Source: Pseudidiomarina donghaiensis
Lineage (GTDB): Bacteria > Pseudomonadota > Gammaproteobacteria > Enterobacterales > Alteromonadaceae
Assembly: GCF_900116895.1 (NCBI RefSeq)
Contig: NZ_FPCF01000006.1
Span: forward strand, 1 to 64,000
DNA: 64,000 nt
Reading direction: 5' to 3'
Below, piece by piece: positions 32,278 through 41,557 of this stretch. The translations under genes and the position numbers were made by a program. The stretch's first letter is position 1; every line of letters begins with the position of its first letter. Below the pieces are notes generated by a model. That model searched no databases. It was given only the letters and a program-made list of their open reading frames with translations, and was not told the DNA's origin.

Positions 32278-33708
32278 ATGTTGCGTCATAGACTTCGTGT
32301 TAGCGACTATCGCTGGGTGTTGATTGGGCTGCTGTTTATCGCAGTGCAACCCACGGTGTTCGCGAAACAAAGCACCCTTACTTTCCGTGCGCCAGACCCC
32401 GGCCCCGTGGGCGATGCGGTGATAGAAATTCTTGAAGAAGCTTATCAAGAACTCGGTATTTCGCTGCAATATGTAGATATGCCACGCAATCGCAGCTTGG
32501 TTGAAGCCAATAACGGCCGTATTTCTGGTGAGCTTGGCCGCCTACCCGACCTTGAAGCGCACTACAACAATTTACAGCGCGTGCCTTTTGAGTTGTTTGC
32601 TTTTGAAACCGTGTTGGTGGCCGATAGGCGCAACTGCGGCCTGTGCACGCTTGATGATATTGATAACGCTGCCTTTATTAGCGGCATGCAAACCGTTTTG
32701 CACGCGCTAGAAGAAGCCGCTTTTAGTAAGCCAACAGTACAAGCCTTAGATATTAGTCAACTGCACTTGATGTTCAGTAATCAGCGGGTGCAAGCGGTGC
32801 TACTGAACGATTTTGAAGCGCGTCAGTTGGGCTACTATAGTGAACCGCACCTTATTATTACGCCTATTCGCCAACAGTTTGGCTACCACTATTTACACCA
32901 GCAGCACGCACATTTAATTGAACCGCTAACTGAAACATTAGAAGCCATGCATGATAGTGGGCGCGTTACTGAAATTTACCGCAGTCACGGGGTTCACTTT
33001 CAGCGCACGAAGACCTTCGAAGTGTCGCCTTATTTTAGCCAAATTTCAGCAACGGCTGGGCTTTGGCGTACGCTAACTCATGTTGACGGGAGTGGCCGCT
33101 ACTGGCAGTTGGTGAAGCGTATTTTTGAGCCGGTAACCGATAGCCTGACGCTCAATACGAATAGTTACCAACGTGCCGTACTGGGTTTAAACGAACAGCG
33201 CTTTGACTTCTTAGTTGGGGGGGTAAAAAACCAAGCCTCTATTCACGGCATTGAGTCACTTACCCACTTAGACTATGACCGTGATCTGTACGCCTTCACC
33301 ATGGACCAAGCCGCTATGGATGCGCTTCTAGAGGGCGAGCTAAAGCTGCCGGTTTGCTACGTAGCAGGCTATGGCTACCACGCGTTATTTAAAGGTGAAA
33401 TGATATTTTACCAAGCCGACAGTAGCTTAGACTGCTTTGCTATGCTCGACATGGGCCGTATGGGCGCGGTGGTAAACTATCGGGAGAACATGCCCGACTG
33501 GATAACCACCCCATATGTGCAATACAAGTTGCGCGAAGCGGTACCGGTGCATCTTATTTTTCACGATACGCCACGCGGGCGTGAACTGCGAGATTGGTTT
33601 GACTACCGTATGCGGCAACTGGTTAAAAGTGGTGAAATTAAAGAAATTTTTAGTGACGCTATGTTAGAGCGTTCGCACTTCACCAAAAACTTGCCACCTA
33701 AATCTTAA
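32278..33708 (+). CDS. periplasmic protein with two tandem solute-binding-like domains
   Basis: 476 aa. A hydrophobic N-terminus (YRWVLIGLLFIAVQPTVFA) acts as signal peptide. Residues about 30-235 look like a SBP_bac_3-type domain (IEILEEAYQELGISLQYVDMPRNRSLVEANNGRISGE), and a second, similar unit covers about 245-470 (LGLNEQRFDFLVGGVKN ... ELRDWFDYRMRQLVKSGEIKEIF). No permease is nearby, so it is more likely a sensor-type or orphan binding protein. GAGG stands before the ATG. Ligand unknown. Confidence 0.65.
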   Translation: MLRHRLRVSDYRWVLIGLLFIAVQPTVFAKQSTLTFRAPDPGPVGDAVIEILEEAYQELGISLQYVDMPRNRSLVEANNGRISGELGRLPDLEAHYNNLQRVPFELFAFETVLVADRRNCGLCTLDDIDNAAFISGMQTVLHALEEAAFSKPTVQALDISQLHLMFSNQRVQAVLLNDFEARQLGYYSEPHLIITPIRQQFGYHYLHQQHAHLIEPLTETLEAMHDSGRVTEIYRSHGVHFQRTKTFEVSPYFSQISATAGLWRTLTHVDGSGRYWQLVKRIFEPVTDSLTLNTNSYQRAVLGLNEQRFDFLVGGVKNQASIHGIESLTHLDYDRDLYAFTMDQAAMDALLEGELKLPVCYVAGYGYHALFKGEMIFYQADSSLDCFAMLDMGRMGAVVNYRENMPDWITTPYVQYKLREAVPVHLIFHDTPRGRELRDWFDYRMRQLVKSGEIKEIFSDAMLERSHFTKNLPPKS

Positions 33709-33717
33709 TTCGCTGCA

Positions 33718-34182
33718 TTAATTGCCGCCGGCAAAGCCATGCTGCCGCCAAGCTTCGTAGCTAACTAACGCGACCGTGTTCGATAAGTTCAACGATCGAT
33801 TGTTGGGCATCATGGGCACACGCAGCCGCTCAGAGGGTTGTATTTGCGCCATAACGTCAGGCGCTAAGCCACTGGTTTCGGAGCCAAACAACAACACGTC
33901 GTCAGCTTTAAAGTTAGCTTCGGTATAGCCGCGAGTACCTTTGGTGGTTATGGCATAAACAGTGCGCTGGCCCATGGCTTGTTTAAACGCAGCAAAATTG
34001 GGGTAGCGCTCCACGCGGCTAAGGTCGTGATAGTCTAGGCCTGCACGGCGCAGTTTCTTTTCTTCTAGGTCAAAACCGAGCGGCTCAATTAAATGCAAGG
34101 TGCAGCCATTGTTGGCGCACAGCCTAATAATATTGCCAGTATTGGCAGCCATCACTGGGTTAAACAAGGCAATATGAAACAT
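33718..34182 (-). CDS. trmL: tRNA (cytidine/uridine-2'-O)-methyltransferase TrmL
   Basis: 154 aa, full length. TrmL methylates the ribose of wobble position 34 in leucine tRNAs. The SPOUT knot is visible: [36 protein letters not shown] at the start, [15 protein letters not shown], and the C-terminal [27 protein letters not shown]. The ATG at 34182 (AAGGAA upstream) gives the canonical N-terminus; the frame extends 7 codons further without support. Confidence 0.95.
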   Translation of the reverse strand: MFHIALFNPVMAANTGNIIRLCANNGCTLHLIEPLGFDLEEKKLRRAGLDYHDLSRVERYPNFAAFKQAMGQRTVYAITTKGTRGYTEANFKADDVLLFGSETSGLAPDVMAQIQPSERLRVPMMPNNRSLNLSNTVALVSYEAWRQHGFAGGN

Positions 34183-34262
34183 TGCTTTAAATTCCTTAAC
34201 CAATAAACTAATGCTTGAACGTGAAGCGCTATTATCAACTATTCAGGCGGGCAACACCAACC

Positions 34263-35234
34263 ATGACGCAAGCAAAACAACGTGATTATGCTTTTTGGGT
34301 AAAACTGGCAACGCGCGCGTCGGTGACGGTGGCACTTATTCTTATTGCGGTAAAAGTTACCGCATGGTTAGTCACTGATTCGGCTAGTATGCTGGCGTCA
34401 TTAACTGACTCAATGCTCGATAGCTTAGCCAGTTTATTTACCTTCTTTGCGGTACGCTATGCTATTCAACCGGCCGACAACGAGCACCGCTTTGGTCACG
34501 GGAAGGCCGAAGCCATGGCTGCTATGGTGCAGTCAGCTTTAATTACCGGCTCAGCGTTGCTGTTAGCTGTGCATAGCGTACAACAATGGATTCAAGGCAC
34601 ACCGGTGCAGCAAGCCGAAATTGGCGTGTATGTGTCATTGTTTGCAATTGCGTTAACTCTGGCGCTGGTGGTGCTGCAGCGTGTGGCCGTGAAAAAAACC
34701 GGGTCGCAGGCCATTGCGGCCGACGCGTTGCACTTCTCGTCTGACCTACTGCTAAACAGCGCAGTTATTGCGGCTCTTATTTTAAGTGCATACGGCTGGT
34801 TGTGGGCGGACAGCGTATTTGCCATTTTGATTGCGGCATTTTTAGCGCAAGGCGCTATTCGCATTGGTTGGAACGCGTTTCAGTCGTTAATGGACCGCGA
34901 GCTACCTGACGCTGAAAAGCAGCACATAGTGGACACCATAAAGGCGGTACCTGGAGTACGCGGCCTACATGGCTTAAAAACTCGTTCTGCAGGGCCGACG
35001 CGTTTTGTGCAATGCCATATAGAGCTGGATGATTTTTTGAATTTGCGCCAAGCCCACGACATTGCTGACTTAGCTGAAAAGCGGGTTGAAGCCTTGTTTG
35101 ATCAAACCGAAGTGATTATTCATATGGACCCGCTTTCGGTGGTACCCGCTGAGCTTCACCAACAAGTTACTCAGGCTGAAACCAGTTTAATAGAGCCTCA
35201 AGAGCCGGCTGACGATAGCGGTCAGACTCAATAA
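34263..35234 (+). CDS. fieF: cation diffusion facilitator (FieF-like)
   Basis: About 323 aa. A proton-coupled divalent-metal exporter with six membrane helices: ITALILIAVKVTAW-type helix 1, then LASLTDSMLDSLASLFTFF (helix 2 with the metal-site Asp), HRFGHGKAEAMAAM, FSSDLLLNSAVI (helix 5 H/D pair) and a cytoplasmic C-terminal domain with HVDMDPLS-like EVIIHMDPLSV. Iron or zinc is the likely substrate. The ATG at 34263 is chosen. The 3' end overlaps the convergent pldB by 68 bp. Confidence 0.88.
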   Translation: MTQAKQRDYAFWVKLATRASVTVALILIAVKVTAWLVTDSASMLASLTDSMLDSLASLFTFFAVRYAIQPADNEHRFGHGKAEAMAAMVQSALITGSALLLAVHSVQQWIQGTPVQQAEIGVYVSLFAIALTLALVVLQRVAVKKTGSQAIAADALHFSSDLLLNSAVIAALILSAYGWLWADSVFAILIAAFLAQGAIRIGWNAFQSLMDRELPDAEKQHIVDTIKAVPGVRGLHGLKTRSAGPTRFVQCHIELDDFLNLRQAHDIADLAEKRVEALFDQTEVIIHMDPLSVVPAELHQQVTQAETSLIEPQEPADDSGQTQ

Positions 35235-36141
35235 ATAACTCGTGGCGCGCGCCGTCTATTTGCTGAATGTGGCTGTGTGCGTTGCTTAGCTTTTGGTAAA
35301 ACGCAAGCTGGCCTTTGTTGTCGACGACTGCGTCTGCCCCTGACTGCAAAATTAGCACCGGCACTGCAATTCTATCCGCCTGCTGATGCGCAGCGCGAAT
35401 GGCTGCGAAAGCTTGCGCTATCCAATTGAATGTGGGCCCACCCAGCTGTATGTCAGGGTTGCTTTCGTAGGCATCACGAAACATCTGATACCGCGCTTCA
35501 CTGTGGGTCAGCTCGTTTTCGTCAAATGGCACATAACGATAATCTTCCATGCCAATAAAATACCAGGGCTTGCGTGGGCTAAGTAACCGGTTTAGCAGCG
35601 CCCCGCTTACCGCAATGGTTTTCGCCAACCAAAGCGGCGTGCTGCCGGTTTGAATGCCCAGCATAGGCGATGACAACACTGCTTTTTCAATAGTATGAGG
35701 GTGTTGCGCTAAATACAGCGCGGCTATCGCGCCCCCCATAGAGTGGGCAAGCAAATACTGGGGCAACCCTGCGACAAAACGTGTCGCATGTTGCACCACG
35801 GCTTCGAGGTCATCGACAAAGTCTTGAAACTGATCAATATGGCCGTGATGGGGGTTATTGCTCAAACGGTCTGAAAACCCTTGGCCGCGATGATCAACCA
35901 CCACCACGGCGTACTGTTCTTGCGCCAGTTGCCACACCAGCTCTTGATACTTAAGCGCAGCTTCAATACGCCCAGGGCAGATAAACACCACGGCTTTTGG
36001 CTGCTTAGGTTGGTGCAAATACCAATGTAAGAGCACGCCGTCGGGACGTCGTAAATGATGAATGGTCACTTGCTGTTGCCAAAACGGCTGTACTTGGCGA
36101 GTAAAAAGCGTAATCCATTGCGGATGATCGTCGGCGTACAT
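35167..36141 (-). CDS. pldB: alpha/beta hydrolase, lysophospholipase L2-like
   Basis: 324 aa. The nucleophile elbow AHSMGGAIAALYLAQH holds the catalytic Ser; DHRGQGFSDR precedes it, VLILQSGADAVVDNKGQ supplies the acid and GARHELFIESD the histidine, as in monoglyceride lipases and E. coli PldB. Its ATG follows the sensor-kinase stop without a gap, making it the third gene of a cpxR-cpxA-like operon. The last 68 bp overlap the convergent cation efflux gene. Confidence 0.88.
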   Translation of the reverse strand: MYADDHPQWITLFTRQVQPFWQQQVTIHHLRRPDGVLLHWYLHQPKQPKAVVFICPGRIEAALKYQELVWQLAQEQYAVVVVDHRGQGFSDRLSNNPHHGHIDQFQDFVDDLEAVVQHATRFVAGLPQYLLAHSMGGAIAALYLAQHPHTIEKAVLSSPMLGIQTGSTPLWLAKTIAVSGALLNRLLSPRKPWYFIGMEDYRYVPFDENELTHSEARYQMFRDAYESNPDIQLGGPTFNWIAQAFAAIRAAHQQADRIAVPVLILQSGADAVVDNKGQLAFYQKLSNAHSHIQQIDGARHELFIESDRYRQPALEALLNWFQPE

Positions 36142-37521
36142 CTACGCGGGCTCCTGCTGCTCCTGCTCGGTTTCTTGAAGGTGCTGTATGGGCAAATTAA
36201 TCGACACCTCAAGGCCACCATCGGGGTGGTTGCGGGCCGTTACTGAGCCACCTAACACATTCGCTGCCCTTAAGCTTAAAGCCATACCTAAACCAACGCC
36301 AGCTTTATGATTGCGTGAGGGGTCGCCGCGATAAAAAGGTTCAAACAATTGCTCAAGTTGCGCTTCGGGTACGCCGTCACCGTGGTCGCGCACCAAAATG
36401 GTGCAGTTGTCGTTGTCGTGTCGCACGCAGCTTAGCTCAATAATGCCGTCGGTGTACTGCAAGGCATTGCGCACTAAGTTTTCGATAACCAAACGCAGCA
36501 GCTCGTCGTCGGTTGCTGTCACCGGCCATTCGCCCTTTAACACCAACACCCGCTTGCCTTGTTGCTCGTCTACGTAGGTTAGGTCGGCCGCTAGCGTTTG
36601 CGCCAACTCGTACGTATTCACCGGTTCTGGGTGCAGCTTCACTAGGCCATTTTCAAGCCGCGACAACGACAAGATGCGTTCAATAATAGTGCCTAAACGG
36701 TCAACATCGCGGCTCATTTGCACTAGGTGCGGGTTGGCATCAGCGTCGTCGTCTTGGCTAAGCATCAGTGCCACTTGCATGCGTGCCAGCGGTGAGCGCA
36801 ATTCATGAGACACGTCGCTTAATAAGCGGCGCTGGGCGTCACGCGATACTTTTAAATCATGGGCGGCGGTTTCGAGAGCCCGCGCCAATTCACCGAGTTC
36901 ATCATTACGCTTGGGCAGGCGTTTTAAATGTAATTTGTCGGCGCCAGCAGCAATTTCACGGGTGGCGCCAATAAGCTTTTTCAATGGCCGCACTAGCCAA
37001 AAACCAAGCAGTACCGCAATAAGTAACGAGCCAAACAATAGCACCAAGGTTTGGGCGTCTTCAGCTTGTTTGGCAGAGATTTGCTGTTGCTCACGTTCTT
37101 CTTCGGTTAACGGTCGAATGAGTAAAATGCGCTGAGCTTCAAAGCCAAATGGCCCAAGCAGCATGCCGTTCGGTAGCCGTAACTGCTGAGGCTGTTGTGT
37201 GTCTAATAGGCTTAATAATTCGCGCCGATGTGTGTTGGCTAAGTTGGGCTCTAACTGTAACCGAGTGGGCCCTTCTTCGGGGGTTACCGCGGCGGCCACC
37301 CGGTAGTTACCAGCTAGAATACGCCCAGGCGTTAACGAGCTAAAAATAGAAGGGTCGCTGAGTATGGGCGATAGGCTATTGGAAATTTCTGCCGATAGTG
37401 GCTCTGGCGTTTCTGGCTGCGAGTACCATATGGCTAACAAGAAACCGCTGCTGGCCACTGCAAATAGCAGTGCCCAGAACAGCAGTAATAACCGTAGGGT
37501 TAGCGAATGGTACCAACGCAT
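36142..37521 (-). CDS. cpxA: CpxA-like sensor histidine kinase
   Basis: 459 aa. N-terminal helix (LLLLFWALLFAVASSGFLLAIW), a periplasmic sensor of about 130 residues, second helix (LVLLFGSLLIAVLLGFWLV), HAMP domain, the H-box SDVSHELRSPLARMQ, N-box ENLVRNALQY and G-boxes DHGDGVPEAQLEQLFEPFYRGD / GVGLGMALS. The arrangement and sequence resemble CpxA, which monitors envelope stress. It lies 12 nt after the response regulator. No CpxP-like inhibitor gene was seen nearby. Confidence 0.9.
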   Translation of the reverse strand: MRWYHSLTLRLLLLFWALLFAVASSGFLLAIWYSQPETPEPLSAEISNSLSPILSDPSIFSSLTPGRILAGNYRVAAAVTPEEGPTRLQLEPNLANTHRRELLSLLDTQQPQQLRLPNGMLLGPFGFEAQRILLIRPLTEEEREQQQISAKQAEDAQTLVLLFGSLLIAVLLGFWLVRPLKKLIGATREIAAGADKLHLKRLPKRNDELGELARALETAAHDLKVSRDAQRRLLSDVSHELRSPLARMQVALMLSQDDDADANPHLVQMSRDVDRLGTIIERILSLSRLENGLVKLHPEPVNTYELAQTLAADLTYVDEQQGKRVLVLKGEWPVTATDDELLRLVIENLVRNALQYTDGIIELSCVRHDNDNCTILVRDHGDGVPEAQLEQLFEPFYRGDPSRNHKAGVGLGMALSLRAANVLGGSVTARNHPDGGLEVSINLPIQHLQETEQEQQEPA

Positions 37522-37533
37522 ACGCTCTGCGCC

Positions 37534-38211
37534 TTAGGCAAGCTGAAGTAAACGATAACCTCGACCACGAACGGTTTGAATACGCTCAGGGTTATGCTCA
37601 ATTTTCTTACGGATATTACTAATGTGCACGTCTAGGCTGCGATCGAACGGCGCCAATTGGCGACCTAGCGCGGCAACCGATAGCTGATCTTTGCTGACCA
37701 CTTGGCCTTTGCCTTGCACCAACGCACGCAGAATGTCGAATTCCGTTGGGGTGAGTTCTAATGTTTGCTCGTCGCAACGCACTTCGTTTTGCAATGGGTT
37801 TACATGAAAACCGGCAAATTCCAACGGCTCTGGGCGCACTGAAGTATTTGGTGTGCGGCGCAATAGGGCCTTCACACGGGCCACAAGTTCGCGCGGATTA
37901 AACGGTTTCGGTAGGTAGTCATCTGCGCCAAGCTCTAGGCCTTGTACGCGGTCATCGTCATCGCCACGCGCTGTTAACATGAGCACTGGCGTGCTACGCA
38001 ACTGCTGGCGCAAGCGCTGTAGTAACTGAAAGCCATCAATACCTGGCAGCATAACGTCAAGCAAAATGAGATCATAAGAACCGCTCAGCGCACGCTGAAG
38101 GCCGGTTTCACCATCTGGGGCTAGGGTTAGCTGGTAGCCTTCTTTGGTGAGAATTTGCTCTAACATACTGCTTAATTCTGCATCATCATCTACAAGTAGA
38201 AGCTTAGTCAT
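37534..38211 (-). CDS. cpxR: CpxR-like OmpR-family response regulator
   Basis: 225 aa. Receiver domain 1-120 with LLLVDDDAELSSML (acidic pocket), LILLDVMLPGIDGF (phospho-Asp about 51) and the lysine in DDYLPKPFNPREL. A winged-helix output domain follows (LTPTEFDILRALVQGKGQVVSKDQL ... RSLDVHISNIRKKIE ... RGRGYRLL). The ATG at 38211 has AGGAC upstream. It heads an operon with the kinase and pldB. Confidence 0.92.
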   Translation of the reverse strand: MTKLLLVDDDAELSSMLEQILTKEGYQLTLAPDGETGLQRALSGSYDLILLDVMLPGIDGFQLLQRLRQQLRSTPVLMLTARGDDDDRVQGLELGADDYLPKPFNPRELVARVKALLRRTPNTSVRPEPLEFAGFHVNPLQNEVRCDEQTLELTPTEFDILRALVQGKGQVVSKDQLSVAALGRQLAPFDRSLDVHISNIRKKIEHNPERIQTVRGRGYRLLQLA

Positions 38212-38384
38212 GTTGTTGTCCTGCGTTTTGTGGAACAGCGATGAATTCATGTTCTTAATTATGTAAAGATTTGAGCGCGCAATGAACCCTGTTTACTGAA
38301 CTTTTACCTGATGCATGTACCTGGTGCATGTAGCTGTGGACGACTTCACCGAATACGTCACGTAAATTCTCAGCACCAACGCGC

Positions 38385-39857
38385 CTAGTCTTCGCTGTTC
38401 TTGTTGTTGCTTTGGCTATTGCTCTGGTTGCCAGCAAACTCGGTTATTTTGCGGGCTAACGTATTACGCCCCCAACCGAGTACCTCTGCAGCATTTTGCT
38501 TATGACCGTTGGTGTGTGCCAATGCGGTTTCAAGCGCAAGTTGCTCTATGCTTGGCAATAGGTCATCTAAGATGTGGGTATGCCCTGCTTCGCAACGTTG
38601 TTTTAGTTCATTGCTTAATAGTGTATACCATTGGGCAGAATTTGCCTGTGCTAAATTTTGATAGTTTGGGGATAAATCTTTCGGTAAATCAGCAACATCG
38701 ATAATTTGACCTGGCGCCATGACGGTTAACCAACGGCAAGTGTTTTCAAGTTGCCTTACATTTCCTGGCCACGCTGCATTCACTAATCGCTGCTCTGCAG
38801 CAGGGGTTAGCCGCTTGGGTGTCCCCCCAAGTTCGGTGGCTGCGGTCTGCAAAAAATGCTGTGCCAGTTGCGGAATATCTTCGCGCCGCTCGGCTAGGCT
38901 TGGTAGCTGCAAGCGAATAACATTTAAGCGGTGAAATAAGTCTTCACGAAAGTCGCCTTGCTTCACCCGGCTTTCAAGGTTTTGGTGGGTGGCGGCAATA
39001 ATGCGCACATCAACAGTTACCGGTTGATAGCTCCCGACTGGGTAGAACTGCCCTTCGGCTAAGACTCTAAGCAAACGCGTTTGCACCGCTAGGGGCATGT
39101 CACCAATTTCGTCTAAAAATAGCGTGCCACCGTGGGCTTGTTCAAAACGGCCTTGGCGTTTTTGCGTGGCGCCGGTGAAGGCGCCTTTTTCATGGCCAAA
39201 CAGCTCAGACTCCACTAGGTCAGCCGGAATGGCTGCCATGTTCAACGCAATAAATGGTTTATTGACACGTGGGCTATGCTGATGCAGGGCTCGCGCAACG
39301 AGTTCTTTGCCGCTACCCGAGGCGCCGGTAATCAATACCGTTACGCTTGAATGCGATAGCCGACCAATAGCCCGGAACACGTCCTGCATCGCCGGTGCGT
39401 TGCCGATAATTTCGCGCACATTGGTTGCTGTTTGTGTCGCTTCACTCTTAGCTGTTTGGGTTTCGCGGGCCAGTGCACGGCTTGCCGTGTGCACCACTTC
39501 GTCAATATCAAATGGCTTGGCTAAATACTCAAAGGCCCCGCCTTGAAACGCGTTAACAGCCGAGTCGAGATCAGAATGCGCGGTCATGACAATAACGGCA
39601 ATGTGCGGGAATTCTTGATTAAGCTTACGCAGTACCGCCAAGCCATCTTCGCCTGGCATACGAATGTCGGTCATGAGTACCTTGGGCTGCTGCTTGCTTA
39701 GTTCGGCATACATAGCTTGTGCATCGGCGAAGCTACGGCTATTCAAATTAGCCCGCGCCAGTGCTCGCTCGAGCACCCAGCGAATGGAGCTGTCGTCGTC
39801 GAGTACCCAGATGTCACTTACTGGCTGGCCGTTCTCATTGATATCCGTGTCGTTCAT
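38385..39857 (-). CDS. glnG: nitrogen response regulator NtrC (NR-I)
   Basis: 490 aa. Receiver (WVLDDDSSIRWVLERAL; LMTDIRMPGEDGL with phospho-Asp), sigma-54 AAA+ domain with Walker A GASGSGKELVARALH, the sigma-54 contact loop EKGAFTGATQKRQG and Walker B GGTLFLDEIGDMP, and a C-terminal Fis-type HTH (NAAEVLGWGRNTLARKI). It activates nitrogen-limitation promoters. It overlaps ntrB by 4 nt (ATGA). Its own binding sites lie upstream of glnA in this window. Confidence 0.96.
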   Translation of the reverse strand: MNDTDINENGQPVSDIWVLDDDSSIRWVLERALARANLNSRSFADAQAMYAELSKQQPKVLMTDIRMPGEDGLAVLRKLNQEFPHIAVIVMTAHSDLDSAVNAFQGGAFEYLAKPFDIDEVVHTASRALARETQTAKSEATQTATNVREIIGNAPAMQDVFRAIGRLSHSSVTVLITGASGSGKELVARALHQHSPRVNKPFIALNMAAIPADLVESELFGHEKGAFTGATQKRQGRFEQAHGGTLFLDEIGDMPLAVQTRLLRVLAEGQFYPVGSYQPVTVDVRIIAATHQNLESRVKQGDFREDLFHRLNVIRLQLPSLAERREDIPQLAQHFLQTAATELGGTPKRLTPAAEQRLVNAAWPGNVRQLENTCRWLTVMAPGQIIDVADLPKDLSPNYQNLAQANSAQWYTLLSNELKQRCEAGHTHILDDLLPSIEQLALETALAHTNGHKQNAAEVLGWGRNTLARKITEFAGNQSNSQSNNKNSED

Positions 39858-40969
39858 GACAAACTCCGTTCGGTAATTTGGCCTGGGGTGTGACATATGG
39901 TGTCGCTATACGGCAAATAAACATTAAATTCTGTATGACCAGGCTCTGAGCGCACCTCTATTTTGCCACCATGTTGGTGTACTAAATTCTGCGCTATAGA
40001 AAGACCTAAACCGGTACCACCAGCACGGCCGCTAACCATAGGGTAAAACAAAGTATCGCGTATATGGTCAGGAATACCGGGGCCGTTATCTTGCACTGTG
40101 ACAATGGCGCAATGGCGATAGCGCTTGCCATGAATGGTTTGCTGCAGCGCAATGCGTGTGCGTACCGTTATCTGTGGCTGCTTGGTATGGCTTTCTAACA
40201 GAGCGTCGCAAGCGTTCATGACTAAATTAAGCAGAACCTGCTCCATTTGCTCAGCGGCCATGTTTAGCTCGGGCAGGCTAGGGTCATAGTCGCGCACCCA
40301 GTCAATGCTTGGACCAACGCCAAGGCGGGCTACGTCAATCACATGTTCTAGCAACGCATGTATGTTGCCTAACTGGCGCTTAGGCAGTTCGTGCGAGCCT
40401 AATAAGCGGTCCACTAACAGACTCAGTCGGTCCGCTTGGTGAATGATTAAGTCGGTGTATTCTTTTAAAGACGGGTCTGGCAGTTTTAAGGACGGGTCTG
40501 CCAATTCAGATGCCAATAGCTGCGCTGCACCGCGCAAACCACCCAAAGGGTTTTTTATTTCATGTGCTAAGCCACGCACCATGCTTTGCGCCGCATGCAG
40601 CTGCTGTTGCTGGTTGCTCTCTTGGTTAATGCGACGAATTTGGTCTATTTGCCGTAGCTCCAGCAAAATACTCAAACTACCGTCAGCTTGGCGTAGCGGC
40701 TGCGCAATAAACTCAATGGTAATGCGTTGGCCGTCGTGCAAAATTAAGGTGACGTCGCTGTCAGACACTGACTGTTCGTCGTGCAGCGCATGCTGAATAA
40801 CTAGTGGGTCAAGGCTGCTGAAATGAAATAAGCTGAAAAATGGCTGTAACTGAAAACGCCGCAGACTGCCATCTAAAATGGCTTCTGCGGCGGCGTTCAT
40901 AGACCGAATGCGAAGCTGATCGTCTAACAGCACGACGGCTGTTAATAGTTGATCAAGACTGGGTTGCAT
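39854..40969 (-). CDS. glnL: nitrogen regulation sensor kinase NtrB (NR-II)
   Basis: About 371 aa. N-terminal PAS domain (LLTAVVLLDDQLRIRSMNAAAEAIL), H-box MVRGLAHEIKNPLGGLRGAAQLL, and ATPase boxes QVLLNLVMNACDALLE, DNGPGIP and GTGLGLSIAQNLV. It phosphorylates or dephosphorylates NtrC under PII control and is cytoplasmic. I place the start at 40969 (MQPSLDQLL), where the family begins; it overlaps the end of the DUF4124 gene by 17 bp, implying coupling. A longer frame to 41119 lies entirely inside the DUF4124 gene. Confidence 0.93.
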   Translation of the reverse strand: MQPSLDQLLTAVVLLDDQLRIRSMNAAAEAILDGSLRRFQLQPFFSLFHFSSLDPLVIQHALHDEQSVSDSDVTLILHDGQRITIEFIAQPLRQADGSLSILLELRQIDQIRRINQESNQQQQLHAAQSMVRGLAHEIKNPLGGLRGAAQLLASELADPSLKLPDPSLKEYTDLIIHQADRLSLLVDRLLGSHELPKRQLGNIHALLEHVIDVARLGVGPSIDWVRDYDPSLPELNMAAEQMEQVLLNLVMNACDALLESHTKQPQITVRTRIALQQTIHGKRYRHCAIVTVQDNGPGIPDHIRDTLFYPMVSGRAGGTGLGLSIAQNLVHQHGGKIEVRSEPGHTEFNVYLPYSDTICHTPGQITERSLS

Positions 40970-41534
40970 TCGGTTGCACCACGCTGGCGCGCAGCACAAA
41001 TACCGCCACAGTATCTGAGCGCGCCACTTGCTGATTATTGACGTCAACAATACGCACAAACAGGCGCCGTTCGCCACGTTCAATTTCAGCCAAGGTGACT
41101 TGCTGGCTGTTAAAACCACGCCATGCAGTCACACCGTCAACTACCAGCTCGTAGTTGTAGCCTGCTGGCAACTTCGAGGGCTGCGACTGCCAGCTAACTT
41201 GCAGCTGGCCGTCGTTTGCTCGAATGGCTTGGTTGTGATCAGGCGCTGTTATACTCACCCCAAACTCAACTGCTTCTGTGCTTGCCTCAGCGTTGTTCTG
41301 GGCAGTGCCAGCCTCAGCTGGTGTATTAGCTAAAGGGCCTGTCGGCTTGGCAAACTCCGTCACCGGCGCCGGCTCAACATCCACCTGCTCAGCGCCACGA
41401 ATGGGTTTATCTGAGTAAGTTACCGAGCCGTCTGCATTACGCTTTTTATAAACTTGCGCCTTGCTTGGGTCAATGTGCAAACCGACGCCCACAAGGAACG
41501 TCAGCAGCACAGCAAGAATAACTAATGGTTTCAT
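40953..41534 (-). CDS. DUF4124 domain protein in the gln operon
   Basis: 193 aa. A signal or anchor segment (MKPLVILAVLLTFLVGVGLH) is followed by a DUF4124 motif (AQVYKKRNADGSVTYSDKPIRGAEQVDV) and a C-terminal immunoglobulin-like region (VSITAPDHNQAIRANDGQLQVSWQ ... NYELVVDGVTAWRGF). Proteins of this kind occur between glnA and ntrB in Alteromonadales and are probably periplasmic. It lies 23 nt after glnA and overlaps ntrB. Its role is unknown; the position suggests nitrogen-responsive expression. Confidence 0.75.
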   Translation of the reverse strand: MKPLVILAVLLTFLVGVGLHIDPSKAQVYKKRNADGSVTYSDKPIRGAEQVDVEPAPVTEFAKPTGPLANTPAEAGTAQNNAEASTEAVEFGVSITAPDHNQAIRANDGQLQVSWQSQPSKLPAGYNYELVVDGVTAWRGFNSQQVTLAEIERGERRLFVRIVDVNNQQVARSDTVAVFVLRASVVQPNATQS

Positions 41535-41557
41535 CGCTTCTCACTTCACCCGCGTGA

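Noticed and set aside
40970-41119. Longer NtrB start
   Set aside because: The extra 50 residues are encoded out of frame inside the DUF4124 gene and are rich in Cys and Trp, unlike NtrB.
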